Positions 8,097 to 17,096 of a stretch of DNA of 64,000 bases are shown here, piece by piece. Under the pieces are notes generated by a model. That model had not been told where the DNA came from. It made no database searches and was given only the letters and a program-made list of their open reading frames with translations. This stretch comes from Flavobacterium sp. N502536. Lineage in GTDB: Bacteria > Bacteroidota > Bacteroidia > Flavobacteriales > Flavobacteriaceae. The stretch covers positions 3,348,001 through 3,412,000 of the forward strand of contig NZ_CP110011.1 in the NCBI RefSeq assembly GCF_025947345.1. The letters are read 5' to 3'. The translations under genes were made by a program, and so were the position numbers. The stretch's first letter is position 1. Each line of letters begins with the position of its first letter.

Positions 8097-10395
8097 AAAT
8101 CTCACAAAGAATCGAATAAACCAGTTCTTTTGTTGGTTTTTGATCTTTTAGTTTGGTTCTGACGTCATCAAAAGTAACTTTAAAATCACAGCCTGATTTA
8201 TATTCACTACAGCCATAGGCAGTTTTTCCTTTCAGAATTGTACCCTTTTTACATTTCGGACAGGTTAAGGCATCTGATGTTGTGGAAGCTTTTACTTTTG
8301 GAGTTGTTTTCTTTGTTTCTAATTTGAGTTTGTAATTTTCTTCAAAACGAATCAGGCCTTCAACAGTTCCTTCTTCGGTTTTAAAACCTTTTATGTTTAC
8401 GGTTGATCCTTTTTGAACTAATCTTAAATATTGATTTTCAGATATTTTTTTCTCTGCAAAAGTATAAGGCAGCAGAAAATCGCAACCCGATTTATAATTA
8501 CCACATCCAAAAGCTGATTTTCCTTTAATTAAGGTCGCTTTTTGGCATTTCGGACAGGTTTCGGCTAATATACCTGCAGCTTTCTTTTTCTCTGCTTTTA
8601 CAACTGGTTTTTCGATTGTTGCAGCATGCGAAATATTGGCATGTCTGGTTTCACTTCGTACTTCGGTAACCAGAGCCTCGACCATGCGTTTCATGTTTTT
8701 AATAAACGCTCCGGCTGTATAAGTTCCTTTTTCGATGTCTTTCAACTGTTTTTCCCAGGAACCGGTTAGTTCGGCCGATTTGATAAGTTCGTTCTGAATA
8801 GTATCAATGAGCTGAATACCTGTTGGTGTTGGCAAAACTTGTTTTTTGTTTCGAACGATATACTGACGTTTGAATAGTGTTTCGATAATATTAGCTCGAG
8901 TTGACGGACGACCGATACCGTTTTCTTTCATCAGTTCCCGCAGATCTTCGTCATCTACTTGTTTACCTGCAGTTTCCATGGCGCGTAACAACGTTGCTTC
9001 GGTAAACTGATTGGGTGGTTTGGTTTCTTTTTGCAGAAAAGAAGGTTCGTGCGGGCCTTTTTCTCCCACCACAAAACTAGGTAACAAATCGGCCTCTCTT
9101 TCTTTGGCGTTCGGATCTTCGAATACAACGCGAAATCCTTTTTTTAAGATCTCTTTTCCGGTGGTTTTAAAAGTCACATCGGCTGCTTTTCCAATTACTG
9201 TGGTATTAGCAACCAGACAATCGTCGTAAAATACGGCAATAAAACGTTTTGTAATAATGTCGTAGACCTGCTGCTGATTGAATTGCAAATGGGCCTCTAT
9301 CCCGGTTGGAATAATCGCATGGTGATCGGTAACTTTTTTATCGTTGAAAACCTTTGGCGATTTTTTTATTTTTTTCTCTAAAATTGGCTGAGTTAATTCG
9401 GCATATTTGGATAATTTTTGCAGAATTCCAGGCACTTTTGGATAAATGTCATTTGGTAAAAAGGTAGTATCGACTCTGGGATACGTAACTACTTTTTGTT
9501 CGTACAAAGTTTGAACGATTTTAAGCGTTTCATCTGCCGAAAATCCAAATTTAGTATTGCAATATACTTGTAAACCAGTCAGGTCAAATAGTTTAGGAGC
9601 GTACTCGTTTCCGTTCTTTTTATCAACTGAAACAATTTCGAATTCGCTTTCTTTGACTTTATTAGCTAAAAGTTCTCCGTCTTCTTTTTTTAGGAAACGC
9701 CCTTCTTCATAGCTAAAAAGAGTCTCTCTGTATAAAGTTTGTAACTCCCAATAAGGCTGAGGTTTAAAATTTTCGATTTCTTTAAATCGGTCGACAACCA
9801 TTGCCAATGTTGGCGTTTGCACGCGTCCGATTGACAATACTTGTTTGTAACCGCCATGTTTTACGGTGTACAAACGTGTAGCATTCATTCCCAGTAACCA
9901 GTCGCCAATGGCTCTTGAAAATCCGGCGTAGAATAAATTATCGTAGTTTTCGGATGGTTTCAGATTTTCAAAACCTTCTTTGATAGCTTCGGTGGTTAGG
10001 GACGAAATCCACAAGCGCTGTACTTCGCCCTTATAGTGCGCCTCATTCATCACCCAACGCTGAATAAGTTCTCCTTCCTGCCCGGCATCCCCGCAATTGA
10101 TAACCACGTCGGCTTTGTCGAATAGGCTTTTTACGATTTTAAATTGCTTTTGGATTCCTGAATTTTGTACCACCTTGGTTTCAAACTTCTCAGGAAGCAT
10201 GGGTAAGTTGTTCAGATCCCAGCTTTTCCAATGGGGTTTGTAATCATTGGGTTCTTTTAAGGTGCATAAATGCCCAAAGGTGTAAGTTACAGCATAACCA
10301 TTGCCTTCAAAATACCCGTCGTGTTTGGTATTGGCTCCCAAAACGGATGCGATTTCACGTGCTACACTTGGTTTCTCAGCAATACAGACCTTCAT
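8095..10395 (-). CDS. topB: DNA topoisomerase III
   Basis: A 766-aa type IA topoisomerase that relaxes and decatenates DNA through a 5'-phosphotyrosine intermediate. The N-terminal Toprim domain (1-140) begins KVCIAEKPSVA and contains NCGDAGQEGELI, with acidic residues D103 and E107. The catalytic Tyr305 lies in VVTYPRVDT, and the RAMETAGKQV and GIGRPSTRA signatures follow. Two C-terminal zinc-ribbon-like modules (CPKC...CGNYKSGC and CPKC...CSEYKSGC) end the protein. It is longer than E. coli TopB (~650 aa) because of these ribbons. Confidence 0.93.
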   Translation of the reverse strand: MKVCIAEKPSVAREIASVLGANTKHDGYFEGNGYAVTYTFGHLCTLKEPNDYKPHWKSWDLNNLPMLPEKFETKVVQNSGIQKQFKIVKSLFDKADVVINCGDAGQEGELIQRWVMNEAHYKGEVQRLWISSLTTEAIKEGFENLKPSENYDNLFYAGFSRAIGDWLLGMNATRLYTVKHGGYKQVLSIGRVQTPTLAMVVDRFKEIENFKPQPYWELQTLYRETLFSYEEGRFLKKEDGELLANKVKESEFEIVSVDKKNGNEYAPKLFDLTGLQVYCNTKFGFSADETLKIVQTLYEQKVVTYPRVDTTFLPNDIYPKVPGILQKLSKYAELTQPILEKKIKKSPKVFNDKKVTDHHAIIPTGIEAHLQFNQQQVYDIITKRFIAVFYDDCLVANTTVIGKAADVTFKTTGKEILKKGFRVVFEDPNAKEREADLLPSFVVGEKGPHEPSFLQKETKPPNQFTEATLLRAMETAGKQVDDEDLRELMKENGIGRPSTRANIIETLFKRQYIVRNKKQVLPTPTGIQLIDTIQNELIKSAELTGSWEKQLKDIEKGTYTAGAFIKNMKRMVEALVTEVRSETRHANISHAATIEKPVVKAEKKKAAGILAETCPKCQKATLIKGKSAFGCGNYKSGCDFLLPYTFAEKKISENQYLRLVQKGSTVNIKGFKTEEGTVEGLIRFEENYKLKLETKKTTPKVKASTTSDALTCPKCKKGTILKGKTAYGCSEYKSGCDFKVTFDDVRTKLKDQKPTKELVYSILCEI

Positions 10396-10459
10396 TTTTC
10401 TCTTTCTTATTCGAAAGCGAAATTAGGAATTTTAAAAGTGGTATCGAAATTATAGCGTT

Positions 10460-10716
10460 ATAAAGTTACAAAGAGGCAAAGGAGCAAAGGGACAAAGGTT
10501 TTTTGTTTTCCGCAGATTTACGTGGAGTGATTTTATAGAATTTATTTAAATCTGCACAATCTGCCGGATCTGCGAGCGAAAAGAAGCACATAGCTATGCA
10601 GTTTATTTTAAGTGAAGCATCTTTTACAAGCATTTTGAGCTATGTCTCTATGTGTTTAAAAGATCCATGCAGAAAGAATTAAAAATTAAAAATCTGCTGG
10701 ATCTGCAAGAGGAAAA
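10460..10716. repeat. Composite word-repeat region
   Basis: The 10396-10838 gap holds no gene. It contains a CAAAGRRGCAAAGG tract (10460-10500), then words built on ATCTGC/GCAGAT (10507-10575 and again 10690-10707) and CATAGCTATG / CTATGTGT words between them, arranged as loosely inverted halves. Confidence 0.55.
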
Positions 10717-10758
10717 AACTTTAGATGTTTTTAATCTTGTAGCCTTCGAATAAAACAT

Positions 10759-10789
10759 AAAAACCACAAACAGAAGCTTGTGGTTTTTT
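10759..10789 (-). terminator. Terminator of the CxxCH lipoprotein gene
   Basis: Stem AAAAACCACAA / TTGTGGTTTTT with a loop of about 9 nt, flanked by A- and T-runs. It follows the minus-strand gene ending at 10839. Confidence 0.75.
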
Positions 10790-10838
10790 GTAATTATAAA
10801 TTTCAGCTTTGCCTTAAAGTAAAAGGCTTGCTATTGGG

Positions 10839-12281
10839 TTATTTTAATTTTAGACGCAAATTGGATTCTCTCAAGAATTCATTAACATGTTCTTGTTTGA
10901 TTTGTGTTCTGTTTAACCCCTTCAGACTGCCTACATATCCTGTAAAAACATGGCTAATATTGAGGGGAGTAACAACTCCTTTATGAGATGTATTATGGCA
11001 AAAGAAGCAATTAACAAGATCGTTAACTGAAGTTTTGCTTATTGTTGTTGGACTAAATCCTGCCTGAACATAGGTTTCCATCGTAATATTGTAGGCTGCA
11101 ACGGAACCTCGGGTTAATTTTCCAGGGTTAGAGTCTGAAAGAGTATCAGATAACGTATTTAATAAGGCCGCTTGAGCCTGAGTAGTATCGTATCCTGCAG
11201 TATTAATCCATAATGAACCATTGTAAAAATAATTGTTCCAGATACCTTTCAGCTGTGTTTTAACGCTTTGATTAATCGTACGAATATTATTGAAGTTTTG
11301 CGAACCATTTTGACTCGTTTTCATATAAACCTGAACATTATGAGAACCTTTCGTTACTTTTTCAACAGGAACACCATATTTGTAAAGAGAAAAGATATCA
11401 GTATAAATTCCATTTTTTGTAGTTATATTTTTAACGGTTGCAGTGTTGTTTTTATTAAAAAAAGGATAATCAACTGTACTCGTCACCGGTGCATCAGTGG
11501 TTGGCGTAGCTTTTGACCAATCGTAAGCAGGTGCAAGATTTTCATGTTCAAAAGTAGCCCATACAAATTCGGGGTGATTTTGTACAACTCCAACGACATG
11601 CATCCCTAAAAGTGCTACTCTTTTTTTAACTCCATTGATTACACCCTGAGTAATAAAATAGGAAGAAGGATCTTTAAGAGCACTCGCATCAATCCAGGAG
11701 GTTTTAAGTTCTAAGGAGCCTACAGGAAAAGTTATATCTTTTATTTTGGCAGGATCTTTTTTTGCTATTGGACCATATTTTAGCATGGTTGAGTACATAA
11801 GATTGTCCATGAAAATAGAATAATAAACAGTAGTAGATTTAGGAACACCTGATGTATATTTAGGGGTTTTTAAAATATCCTGGGAAGAACTTGCCTGAGC
11901 GGTATCTCTTAGAACAACAATTCCTTCACTTGTATCTACTTTTTTGCCTTCCGCAGTCACCTGAATCAAATTGGAAATAAATAACGGTTTTCCGTTGACT
12001 TCATTGGTGAGCCAAAGAAACTTTTGCCACGACCATTGATGAAAGTCACAATTCGTTACAGTTGCATTGTTGGCAAATGCGCTTGTTGGTCCTTCATTTG
12101 GCGGAGGAGTCTGGCGAGTGTTGTTGACCATCGTAAACCAATTAGCAGGAGCTAAACAGGTAGAAGTAGCGGCACTTTTATTTACAGTTGTATAAGTGTC
12201 TTTTTCTGTCTTTGGATCCTTTTTACAGGCACAGAAGACGATTAGCGTGATTAAAAGCAATACCTTTTTTGTAGTTTTCAT
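10839..12281 (-). CDS. Cytochrome-c-like lipoprotein with one CxxCH
   Basis: A 480-aa lipoprotein (lipidated Cys near 19, VFCACKKD). A single haem-binding motif CFFCHN lies in the C-terminal quarter, and the conserved-looking stretches WSWQKFLWLTNE and HPEFVWATFEHENLAPAYDW match secreted proteins usually annotated 'cytochrome c family'. One covalent haem is therefore plausible, but only one CxxCH and no obvious distal Met have been identified. No catalytic role can be assigned. It is transcribed alone, divergent from the DUF5995 gene. Confidence 0.6.
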   Translation of the reverse strand: MKTTKKVLLLITLIVFCACKKDPKTEKDTYTTVNKSAATSTCLAPANWFTMVNNTRQTPPPNEGPTSAFANNATVTNCDFHQWSWQKFLWLTNEVNGKPLFISNLIQVTAEGKKVDTSEGIVVLRDTAQASSSQDILKTPKYTSGVPKSTTVYYSIFMDNLMYSTMLKYGPIAKKDPAKIKDITFPVGSLELKTSWIDASALKDPSSYFITQGVINGVKKRVALLGMHVVGVVQNHPEFVWATFEHENLAPAYDWSKATPTTDAPVTSTVDYPFFNKNNTATVKNITTKNGIYTDIFSLYKYGVPVEKVTKGSHNVQVYMKTSQNGSQNFNNIRTINQSVKTQLKGIWNNYFYNGSLWINTAGYDTTQAQAALLNTLSDTLSDSNPGKLTRGSVAAYNITMETYVQAGFSPTTISKTSVNDLVNCFFCHNTSHKGVVTPLNISHVFTGYVGSLKGLNRTQIKQEHVNEFLRESNLRLKLK

Positions 12282-12598
12282 GATAGAGGGGCTTTAGTTC
12301 GTTTTTGTAGTTATCTTTTTTTGAATAGTTGAAAGTAGGTAATTAAGAAACTGACTTCTTAAAAAATGTCTTAAACGCTCTATTTTTAGGTATGAAACCC
12401 AAAAAAAGGTGTATTAATAAAATAGTATTAGTGCTGCAGTCGGAATATCCTTGCCGGGAAACTTCCGAATGCTATTCAATAGGAGGTTTTGGACTACTAA
12501 GTTATAAAAAAATAACAAGATAATTGCTTCAAAAATGCATTTTGAAAGATTAAAAGAATTATATTCGTTCTGCCAAAAATAATCTTAACCCATTAGAA
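12282..12598. other. Divergent intergenic region, no gene seen
   Basis: The 317-bp gap between two divergent genes contains a GC-richer patch around 12430-12490 but no convincing ORF or RNA. TATATTCG near 12560 is one base off a TAnnTTTG box for the rightward gene. Confidence 0.4.
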
Positions 12599-13390
12599 AT
12601 GAATATAAAACAAGCTGCGACTATAGAGGAAGTAATTCAGCTATTAGATGAAATAATAGAAGTGTCAAAGATCGAGCAAAGTGCTATAGGTTTGTTTGCT
12701 ACCCTGTATCGCGAAGTTACTGTGAGCGTAAAAGAAGGGATCCAAAATGGTTCTTTTCAGAATGGTGAACGCATGGAAAAATTGGATGTTATTTTTGCCA
12801 ATCGGTATTTAAAGGCTTATTATCAATATAAAGCCAAAGAAAAATCATCGGAATGTTGGGGTTTTGCCTTTGAACAAGCCGAAAAGTTTTGGCCGATAGT
12901 GCTGCAACATTTATTACTCGGAATGAATGCTCATATCAATTTGGATTTGGGTATAGCTGCTGCTGAGATCAGTACGGTTGAAGATATAGGAAGTTTAAAA
13001 GCCGATTTCGACAAAATAAATACCATTCTAAGCAGTCTCGTAGGTAGCGTAGAAAAATGTCTGATTAAAATTTGGCCAACGCTTACCTGGATATTAAAAA
13101 TAACAGGTAAAGCAGACACCTTTTTTATTGACTTTAGTATGGAAACCGCAAGAGACGGTGCCTGGAAATTTGCCAATGAATTTGTAGCAGTTCCGGAGGA
13201 TAAAAGGGAAGCCTGTACGCATGAAAGAGATGTGAGAATAACAGAAATCGCCCGCTTAGTTTCAAATCCGGGATATTTTGTGAGTGCTGTTTTCAAATTC
13301 ATTCGTTTGTTCGAAAGAGGTACAGTGGCTCAAAAAATAATCGATATGCAGATTGCTGAACAAAAAAATATGGAATGTGTTGTTGCGTGA
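12599..13390 (+). CDS. DUF5995-family protein
   Basis: A 263-aa soluble, mostly helical protein without signal peptide. The central LQHLLLGMNAHINLDLGIA segment is the hallmark of DUF5995, a family of unknown function. A Cys-containing AREACTHERD-like segment and a His/Asp-rich helix suggest a metal- or haem-oxygenase-like helical fold, but that is speculation. It is monocistronic between divergent and convergent neighbours. Confidence 0.75.
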   Translation: MNIKQAATIEEVIQLLDEIIEVSKIEQSAIGLFATLYREVTVSVKEGIQNGSFQNGERMEKLDVIFANRYLKAYYQYKAKEKSSECWGFAFEQAEKFWPIVLQHLLLGMNAHINLDLGIAAAEISTVEDIGSLKADFDKINTILSSLVGSVEKCLIKIWPTLTWILKITGKADTFFIDFSMETARDGAWKFANEFVAVPEDKREACTHERDVRITEIARLVSNPGYFVSAVFKFIRLFERGTVAQKIIDMQIAEQKNMECVVA

Positions 13391-13448
13391 TTTTAATTCC
13401 GTTGCGAATGATTGTTATTGAAAAAACTCGAAGAGCGGATTGTAAGGC

Positions 13449-13868
13449 TTAAAAATCTAACATTTTGTAATATTGTTGTAATTCAATTGCTCTGGTTTTT
13501 ACAATTTCTTTTTTTCTGTTTTCGGCAACGGTGTACCACATTGTTCCTTGTTGAACTTCGAAGTAAAATTTAGAAATAAAAGCGTATTCTTTATCCCGAT
13601 ACTTCAACCATTGCAATTGGGATTCTTTCAGACTGTCAAAAGCTTCTTTTGGGAGTTTTGCTTTTAACAGGTTGTAGTATTTATTCAATTCTTTATCCCA
13701 GGATTCACGCGCTTGTATGGTACAATTACACATATCGGCATTCGAGATATCATCTTTGTTCAGACATTTAGATTCTAAAACATCAATTGGATTTTCATTT
13801 TTCTTGTTGGTTTGGGAAAAGGCAATGATTGAGAAAAAAAGAAAAACAGTGACAAGTGTTTTATTCAT
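13449..13868 (-). CDS. LprI-like (DUF1311) secreted protein
   Basis: A 139-aa protein with a signal peptide (to AFSQT). A conserved Cys pair (C49 in CNC-like NADMCNCTIQ), followed by helix ESWDKELNKYYNLLK and QLQWLKYRDKEY, matches the lysozyme-inhibitor LprI N-terminal domain family. Such proteins act in the periplasm; several inhibit lysozyme, though others have unknown roles. It is convergent with the DUF5995 gene. Confidence 0.75.
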   Translation of the reverse strand: MNKTLVTVFLFFSIIAFSQTNKKNENPIDVLESKCLNKDDISNADMCNCTIQARESWDKELNKYYNLLKAKLPKEAFDSLKESQLQWLKYRDKEYAFISKFYFEVQQGTMWYTVAENRKKEIVKTRAIELQQYYKMLDF

Positions 13869-14061
13869 AAGGTTGAGTTTAAAACCTAAATATATTACTG
13901 TTTTGTTTTAAATGTGTATTTGCAGTTCAGTAAAAAAATATCCTGCTGATGCAAGCGTCCCGCTCGTCCATGCAAAGAATACAAATTAATATTAATATGC
14001 AAAACAGTTTGATCATAATCTCTATAATTTTTTATTAAAAAAATCATGAGAGGTCGTATGC

Positions 14062-14156
14062 TTTAATTCCGTAGGAATGAAATATTTTATAGCAACGGAT
14101 TTCAATCCGTTGAAAAAAGGATTTTGGGTTTCGAAAGTTCCATAGGAACGGCATAT
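14062..14156. repeat. Third three-palindrome unit
   Basis: The same order of palindromes as at 7193: ATTCCGTAGGAAT (14066-14078), an 18-bp AACGGATT/AATCCGTT palindrome (14094-14111) and GTTCCATAGGAAC (14137-14149). A degenerate partial copy (ATTCCGCCAGAAATGA ... CTAGGAACGG) lies at 14284-14320 over the end of the next gene. Otherwise 13869-14303 shows no gene. Confidence 0.75.
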
Positions 14157-14303
14157 ATTTTAGGTATTAAAATATGTCGAACCGCTGGTTCTCTATTCTC
14201 AATGTGTATATTCAAATTGAATTAAAATCCAATTCTACAATATTGGTTGAGCCTATGGCTCTTTTTGTAATCATGTATTTTTTAATTCCGCCAGAAATGA
14301 TTT

Positions 14304-14831
14304 CTATTCTCTAGGAACGGAGTAAGTGAGCTGTTTATATTTGTAGGCTGCTCTCCACCAAAACATATTCCAACTATATCTTAAACTTCCTAATTCCCAA
14401 TTGGCATCAAATTTCTTGTCATCATTTTTGAAATAGGGTGGATGGGCTATTTTACAATGCAACATTGGCGGGTTGTTAATTATTGTTTTTACAAAATTAG
14501 GTTCAAGATTGCTTTTTAGGAAGTACCTGATATCAATAATTGTTTGATGTTTTTCAGCTTTGTAAACATATAGATTAATGTCATAAATTGAATCATAAAT
14601 TTCTTTAAGATCTAAAATTGCTTCATTAAAATTTTTAGGTTTTGTCTTTTTATTGAGCTTATTTTTATTTCTGCGCTGAATAAAAAAGTTTTCTCCTTTT
14701 ACTTTTGAAATATCTGAAAGAATAAAAACTAAATTTTCTGATATATCATTACAACAATAAAGATTTACCATTTCGAGTAATCTTGTCGTTAGATCTTCTA
14801 GTTGCTCTTCAATATTTTTAGCTGTATTCAA
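14304..14831 (-). CDS. Hypothetical protein, 175 aa
   Basis: Not recognised. A soluble, Lys/Asn-rich protein with an N-terminal amphipathic helix and a Trp/Tyr-rich C-terminal tail (RYSWNMFWWRAAYKYKQ). The composition is more AT-rich than the housekeeping neighbours. Its C-terminus overlaps a degenerate copy of the three-palindrome repeat, which may have altered the original end of the gene. Confidence 0.5.
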   Translation of the reverse strand: MNTAKNIEEQLEDLTTRLLEMVNLYCCNDISENLVFILSDISKVKGENFFIQRRNKNKLNKKTKPKNFNEAILDLKEIYDSIYDINLYVYKAEKHQTIIDIRYFLKSNLEPNFVKTIINNPPMLHCKIAHPPYFKNDDKKFDANWELGSLRYSWNMFWWRAAYKYKQLTYSVPRE

Positions 14832-15084
14832 ATGTTTGGTCGTATATTTTGTTCGCGAATGCTATTTTTCAACAGACAGTTTGGTTTACTCTATTAAATT
14901 TGCATAATTACAACTTTAGTAGGAATTATAAATTGGTCTTGGGAAATCCATATGGTGAATTTTAGAATTTCGCATCAGCGAAGTGGCACTTTGGAGAGTC
15001 GTTTTTTTAATATCTTGTTTGATATTTAAGTTGTACTTCTATTTTGATAGATTTATCGATTATAGGTAACCCTATTTAACCCAG

Positions 15085-15519
15085 TTATTTAGGCAGATGC
15101 GCAATCAACTCAACCTCTAACTTTGCTTGTGGCATGTATAATTGTACTACTTGTACCCATGTAGCAGCAGGAAAGTCACCATTGTAGAATTTTTTTCTAA
15201 CGTTGTTGTACTTTTTCACGGTCTCAATATCGGTTGTATATAGATTTTCTTTCACAACATTTGCAAATGTAGCGCCATAACTCGCTAGTGAAGCTTTTAA
15301 ATCGTTATATACCGCTGTGATTCCTGCCGGAGTCAATTCCGTTGTTACAGCACCCGAAATGTAAAGCACATTGTCCACTTTTAAAACCTGAGCATAACCA
15401 ATAACGGTATCTTGTTTAGGACCGTTGTTCCAATGCCATTTTTCCTTTTTTATTTTGGCTTCTTGTGCAAAATTGATATTGAAAACGAATAAAAAAGAAA
15501 GTAAAATAAAATGTTTCAT
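15085..15519 (-). CDS. Secreted RidA-family protein
   Basis: A 144-aa protein with a signal peptide ending at NFAQE. The mature part is the YjgF/YER057c/UK114 (Rid) fold: KVDNVLYISGAVTT, NDLKASLASYGATFANVVKENLYTTD, FPAATWVQVVQLYMPQAKLEVELIAHLP. Cytosolic RidA hydrolyses reactive enamines, using an Arg in the R-x-x-V-x-V position; here that position reads AATWVQVV, with Trp instead of Arg, so imine-deaminase activity is unlikely. Export to the periplasm is unusual for the best-known members but is seen in Bacteroidota paralogues. Confidence 0.82.
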   Translation of the reverse strand: MKHFILLSFLFVFNINFAQEAKIKKEKWHWNNGPKQDTVIGYAQVLKVDNVLYISGAVTTELTPAGITAVYNDLKASLASYGATFANVVKENLYTTDIETVKKYNNVRKKFYNGDFPAATWVQVVQLYMPQAKLEVELIAHLPK

Positions 15520-15703
15520 AATGGTTTGTTTTTTTAATGAAGTTTGTTTTAAGGTTTAATTCTTTCTGCCAGTGTTATTATCTCGCTCTTTACGTTCACG
15601 AACGGGGCGCTCGCGCCAGCAGTGGTAAATTGATGCAAAATAATTGGATTCCATCTTTGCTTAGGGTTAGATAGAAATTCTAAAACTTACTCAAATTAAA
15701 GTA

Positions 15704-15734
15704 GAGAAAGAGGAAGTATAGACTACCTCTTTCT
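15704..15734. terminator. Hairpin after the DUF3606 gene
   Basis: Stem AGAAAGAGG / CCTCTTTCT with further AGT/ACT pairing; T-run on the plus side. Confidence 0.5.
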
Positions 15735-15752
15735 TTTTTGATTACATCTTGG

Positions 15753-15929
15753 TTATTTACCAAGGTGTTTTCTTACTGCTGCTGCTGAATGGCCGACCGC
15801 TTCAACCGCTTTACGTAATGCTGCTTCAGAGATTCCAAATTCTTTGCACCAATAATCAATTTCCCATTGTTCCTTAAGACTAATCTTGCTGGCGTCTTGT
15901 GGTCTTTTTTTAGTTAAGTCATCTGACAT
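15753..15929 (-). CDS. DUF3606 small protein, 58 aa
   Basis: A small ORF reading MSDDLTKKRPQDASKISLKE, then QWEIDYWCKEFGISEAALRK, then AVEAVGHSAAAVRKHLGK. This matches DUF3606, a short Xre-like helical family that begins with a 'D..KRP.D...I' box and contains W-(x)5-W-like and 'LR.AV..VG..A..VR..L' motifs. Function unknown; found widely in stress- or plasmid-associated contexts. An 18-bp element (16022-16039) lies about 93 bp upstream of the start. Confidence 0.85.
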   Translation of the reverse strand: MSDDLTKKRPQDASKISLKEQWEIDYWCKEFGISEAALRKAVEAVGHSAAAVRKHLGK

Positions 15930-16021
15930 AATTTTTTTGTTTTAAATTAAGCTGATTTACACTCCAGCTTGTGAGTCCTTTATATAAATTGGAACAAATT
16001 TCGGTTTATATTAATTATAGG

Positions 16022-16039
16022 TTTTACGGAAATCCATAA
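16022..16039 (+). repeat. 18-bp direct repeat, left copy
   Basis: TTTTACGGAAATCCATAA, identical to 18497-18514 in the same orientation. Its core ACGGAAATCCAT is near-palindromic (TACGG-AAAT-CCaTA), so it may be an operator or a boundary repeat. Confidence 0.6.
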
Positions 16040-16135
16040 TCTACTGGATTTATTCTCAAGTAATTATACTGTAAAATAGAACCATATCTATATGTTAATT
16101 GTTTATTTCATGTTAAGCATGTTATCTATGATGTA

Positions 16136-16756
16136 TTACTTGATCATCTTTTTTAATCTTTGTGCAACAGGATCAAGCGGTTCCTTTGTAAGACCTTGGT
16201 GGATATTGTCCAAACCTCTTACAATTAAATAGATGGAAGCGGTCAAAATAGCAAAGTAAAATTCTGTTTCAACTGTCTTATTTTCTTTTTCTAAAATTTT
16301 AGAAACTCCGATGATGACTCCAATCACTGCTTCAGTTAAGCCATATATACTTCTAACATATAACCGAAAGTAAAACAGAGAAAAACCAATTGATAAAATT
16401 ATGAATACAATAAGGGGAGTTTTCCAATTATGATAAGAGGAGAAATAATAGTTTTTTTGAAGAGAGGTAAAATCTTCTAAAACTATAGATACAGAATAAA
16501 ATGTTAATCCTAATAAAAATGCCGAAAAAAAAGCTATTAAGATATTTACGTATTGGAAATTTGTTTTTCGATCTTGAAAGTATATCGAAATTAAAGAGAA
16601 AATAAAAATACCATTTATTACACCTCCAAAAAAAAGTATGTTTTGGATAATTGTTTGTAAATTTCGGTTAATAGAAGTATAGACTATGGTGAAAATTAGA
16701 ATTAAAAAAAAAAGAGTTTTAAAAAAAAGAGAAATGAAGGACTTAATTTTAGTCAT
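16136..16756 (-). CDS. Hypothetical multi-pass membrane protein
   Basis: Not recognised. A 206-aa protein with about five to six hydrophobic helices (near 9-29, 38-58, 68-92, 112-132, 136-152 and 167-185) and a short basic tail (QRLKKMIK). Very AT-rich with long homopolymers, unlike the housekeeping genes, suggesting an accessory gene. It has no close operon partner: 340 bp separate it from the upstream gene. Confidence 0.55.
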   Translation of the reverse strand: MTKIKSFISLFFKTLFFLILIFTIVYTSINRNLQTIIQNILFFGGVINGIFIFSLISIYFQDRKTNFQYVNILIAFFSAFLLGLTFYSVSIVLEDFTSLQKNYYFSSYHNWKTPLIVFIILSIGFSLFYFRLYVRSIYGLTEAVIGVIIGVSKILEKENKTVETEFYFAILTASIYLIVRGLDNIHQGLTKEPLDPVAQRLKKMIK

Positions 16757-16870
16757 AAGTAGAATTTGATAATTAGTGATTTTCGAATGAATTTTTGTTA
16801 TTGTATTTCTCTAGTCGGCACGAGTGAGGCGCTCGCGCTAGCGGAGAGATTTTCAAAAAATGAGTTTTTT

Positions 16871-16917
16871 GCCGATTCTACTGTTACAATTAAAAAAATT
16901 GTAACAGTAGAATCGGA
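16871..16917. repeat. Perfect 20-bp inverted repeat with 5-nt loop
   Basis: Arms CCGATTCTACTGTTACAATT and its exact complement (16872-16891 / 16897-16916) enclose AAAAA. Neither side carries a proper T-run downstream of the leftward gene, so it is not a canonical terminator for the genes here. Confidence 0.85.
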
Positions 16918-16960
16918 TAAATAATTTTCACGTATTTTTCTCATTATATAATCTTCATCT

Positions 16961-17087
16961 TCCCCGCGCTACACACAGGGTGGGATTAAGAAAACCTAAA
17001 CTTTGGGTTAAAACCTAATTTTTCAAATACATAATCATCTTCAAATTAAGCCAAATCCCAGCTTGCTTGTAGCGTGTATTAGATGCC
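16961..17087. repeat. attC-like imperfect inverted repeat
   Basis: Arms CGCTACACACAGGGTGGGATT (16967-16987) and, inverted, 17054-17074 match at about 16 of 21 positions. Next to the second arm, directly after the leftward gene's stop, is GTATTAGATGCC (17076-17087), resembling the GTTRRRY/TTAGATGC core of integron attC sites. Size (~125 bp), imperfect arms and position after a stop codon fit a recombination site of the attC kind, but the second core site is not clear. Confidence 0.4.
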
Positions 17088-17096
17088 GTTTTTTTG

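Noticed and set aside
12430..12490. GC-richer patch considered as a small RNA or riboswitch
   Set aside because: No stable symmetrical stem or terminator could be paired by eye.
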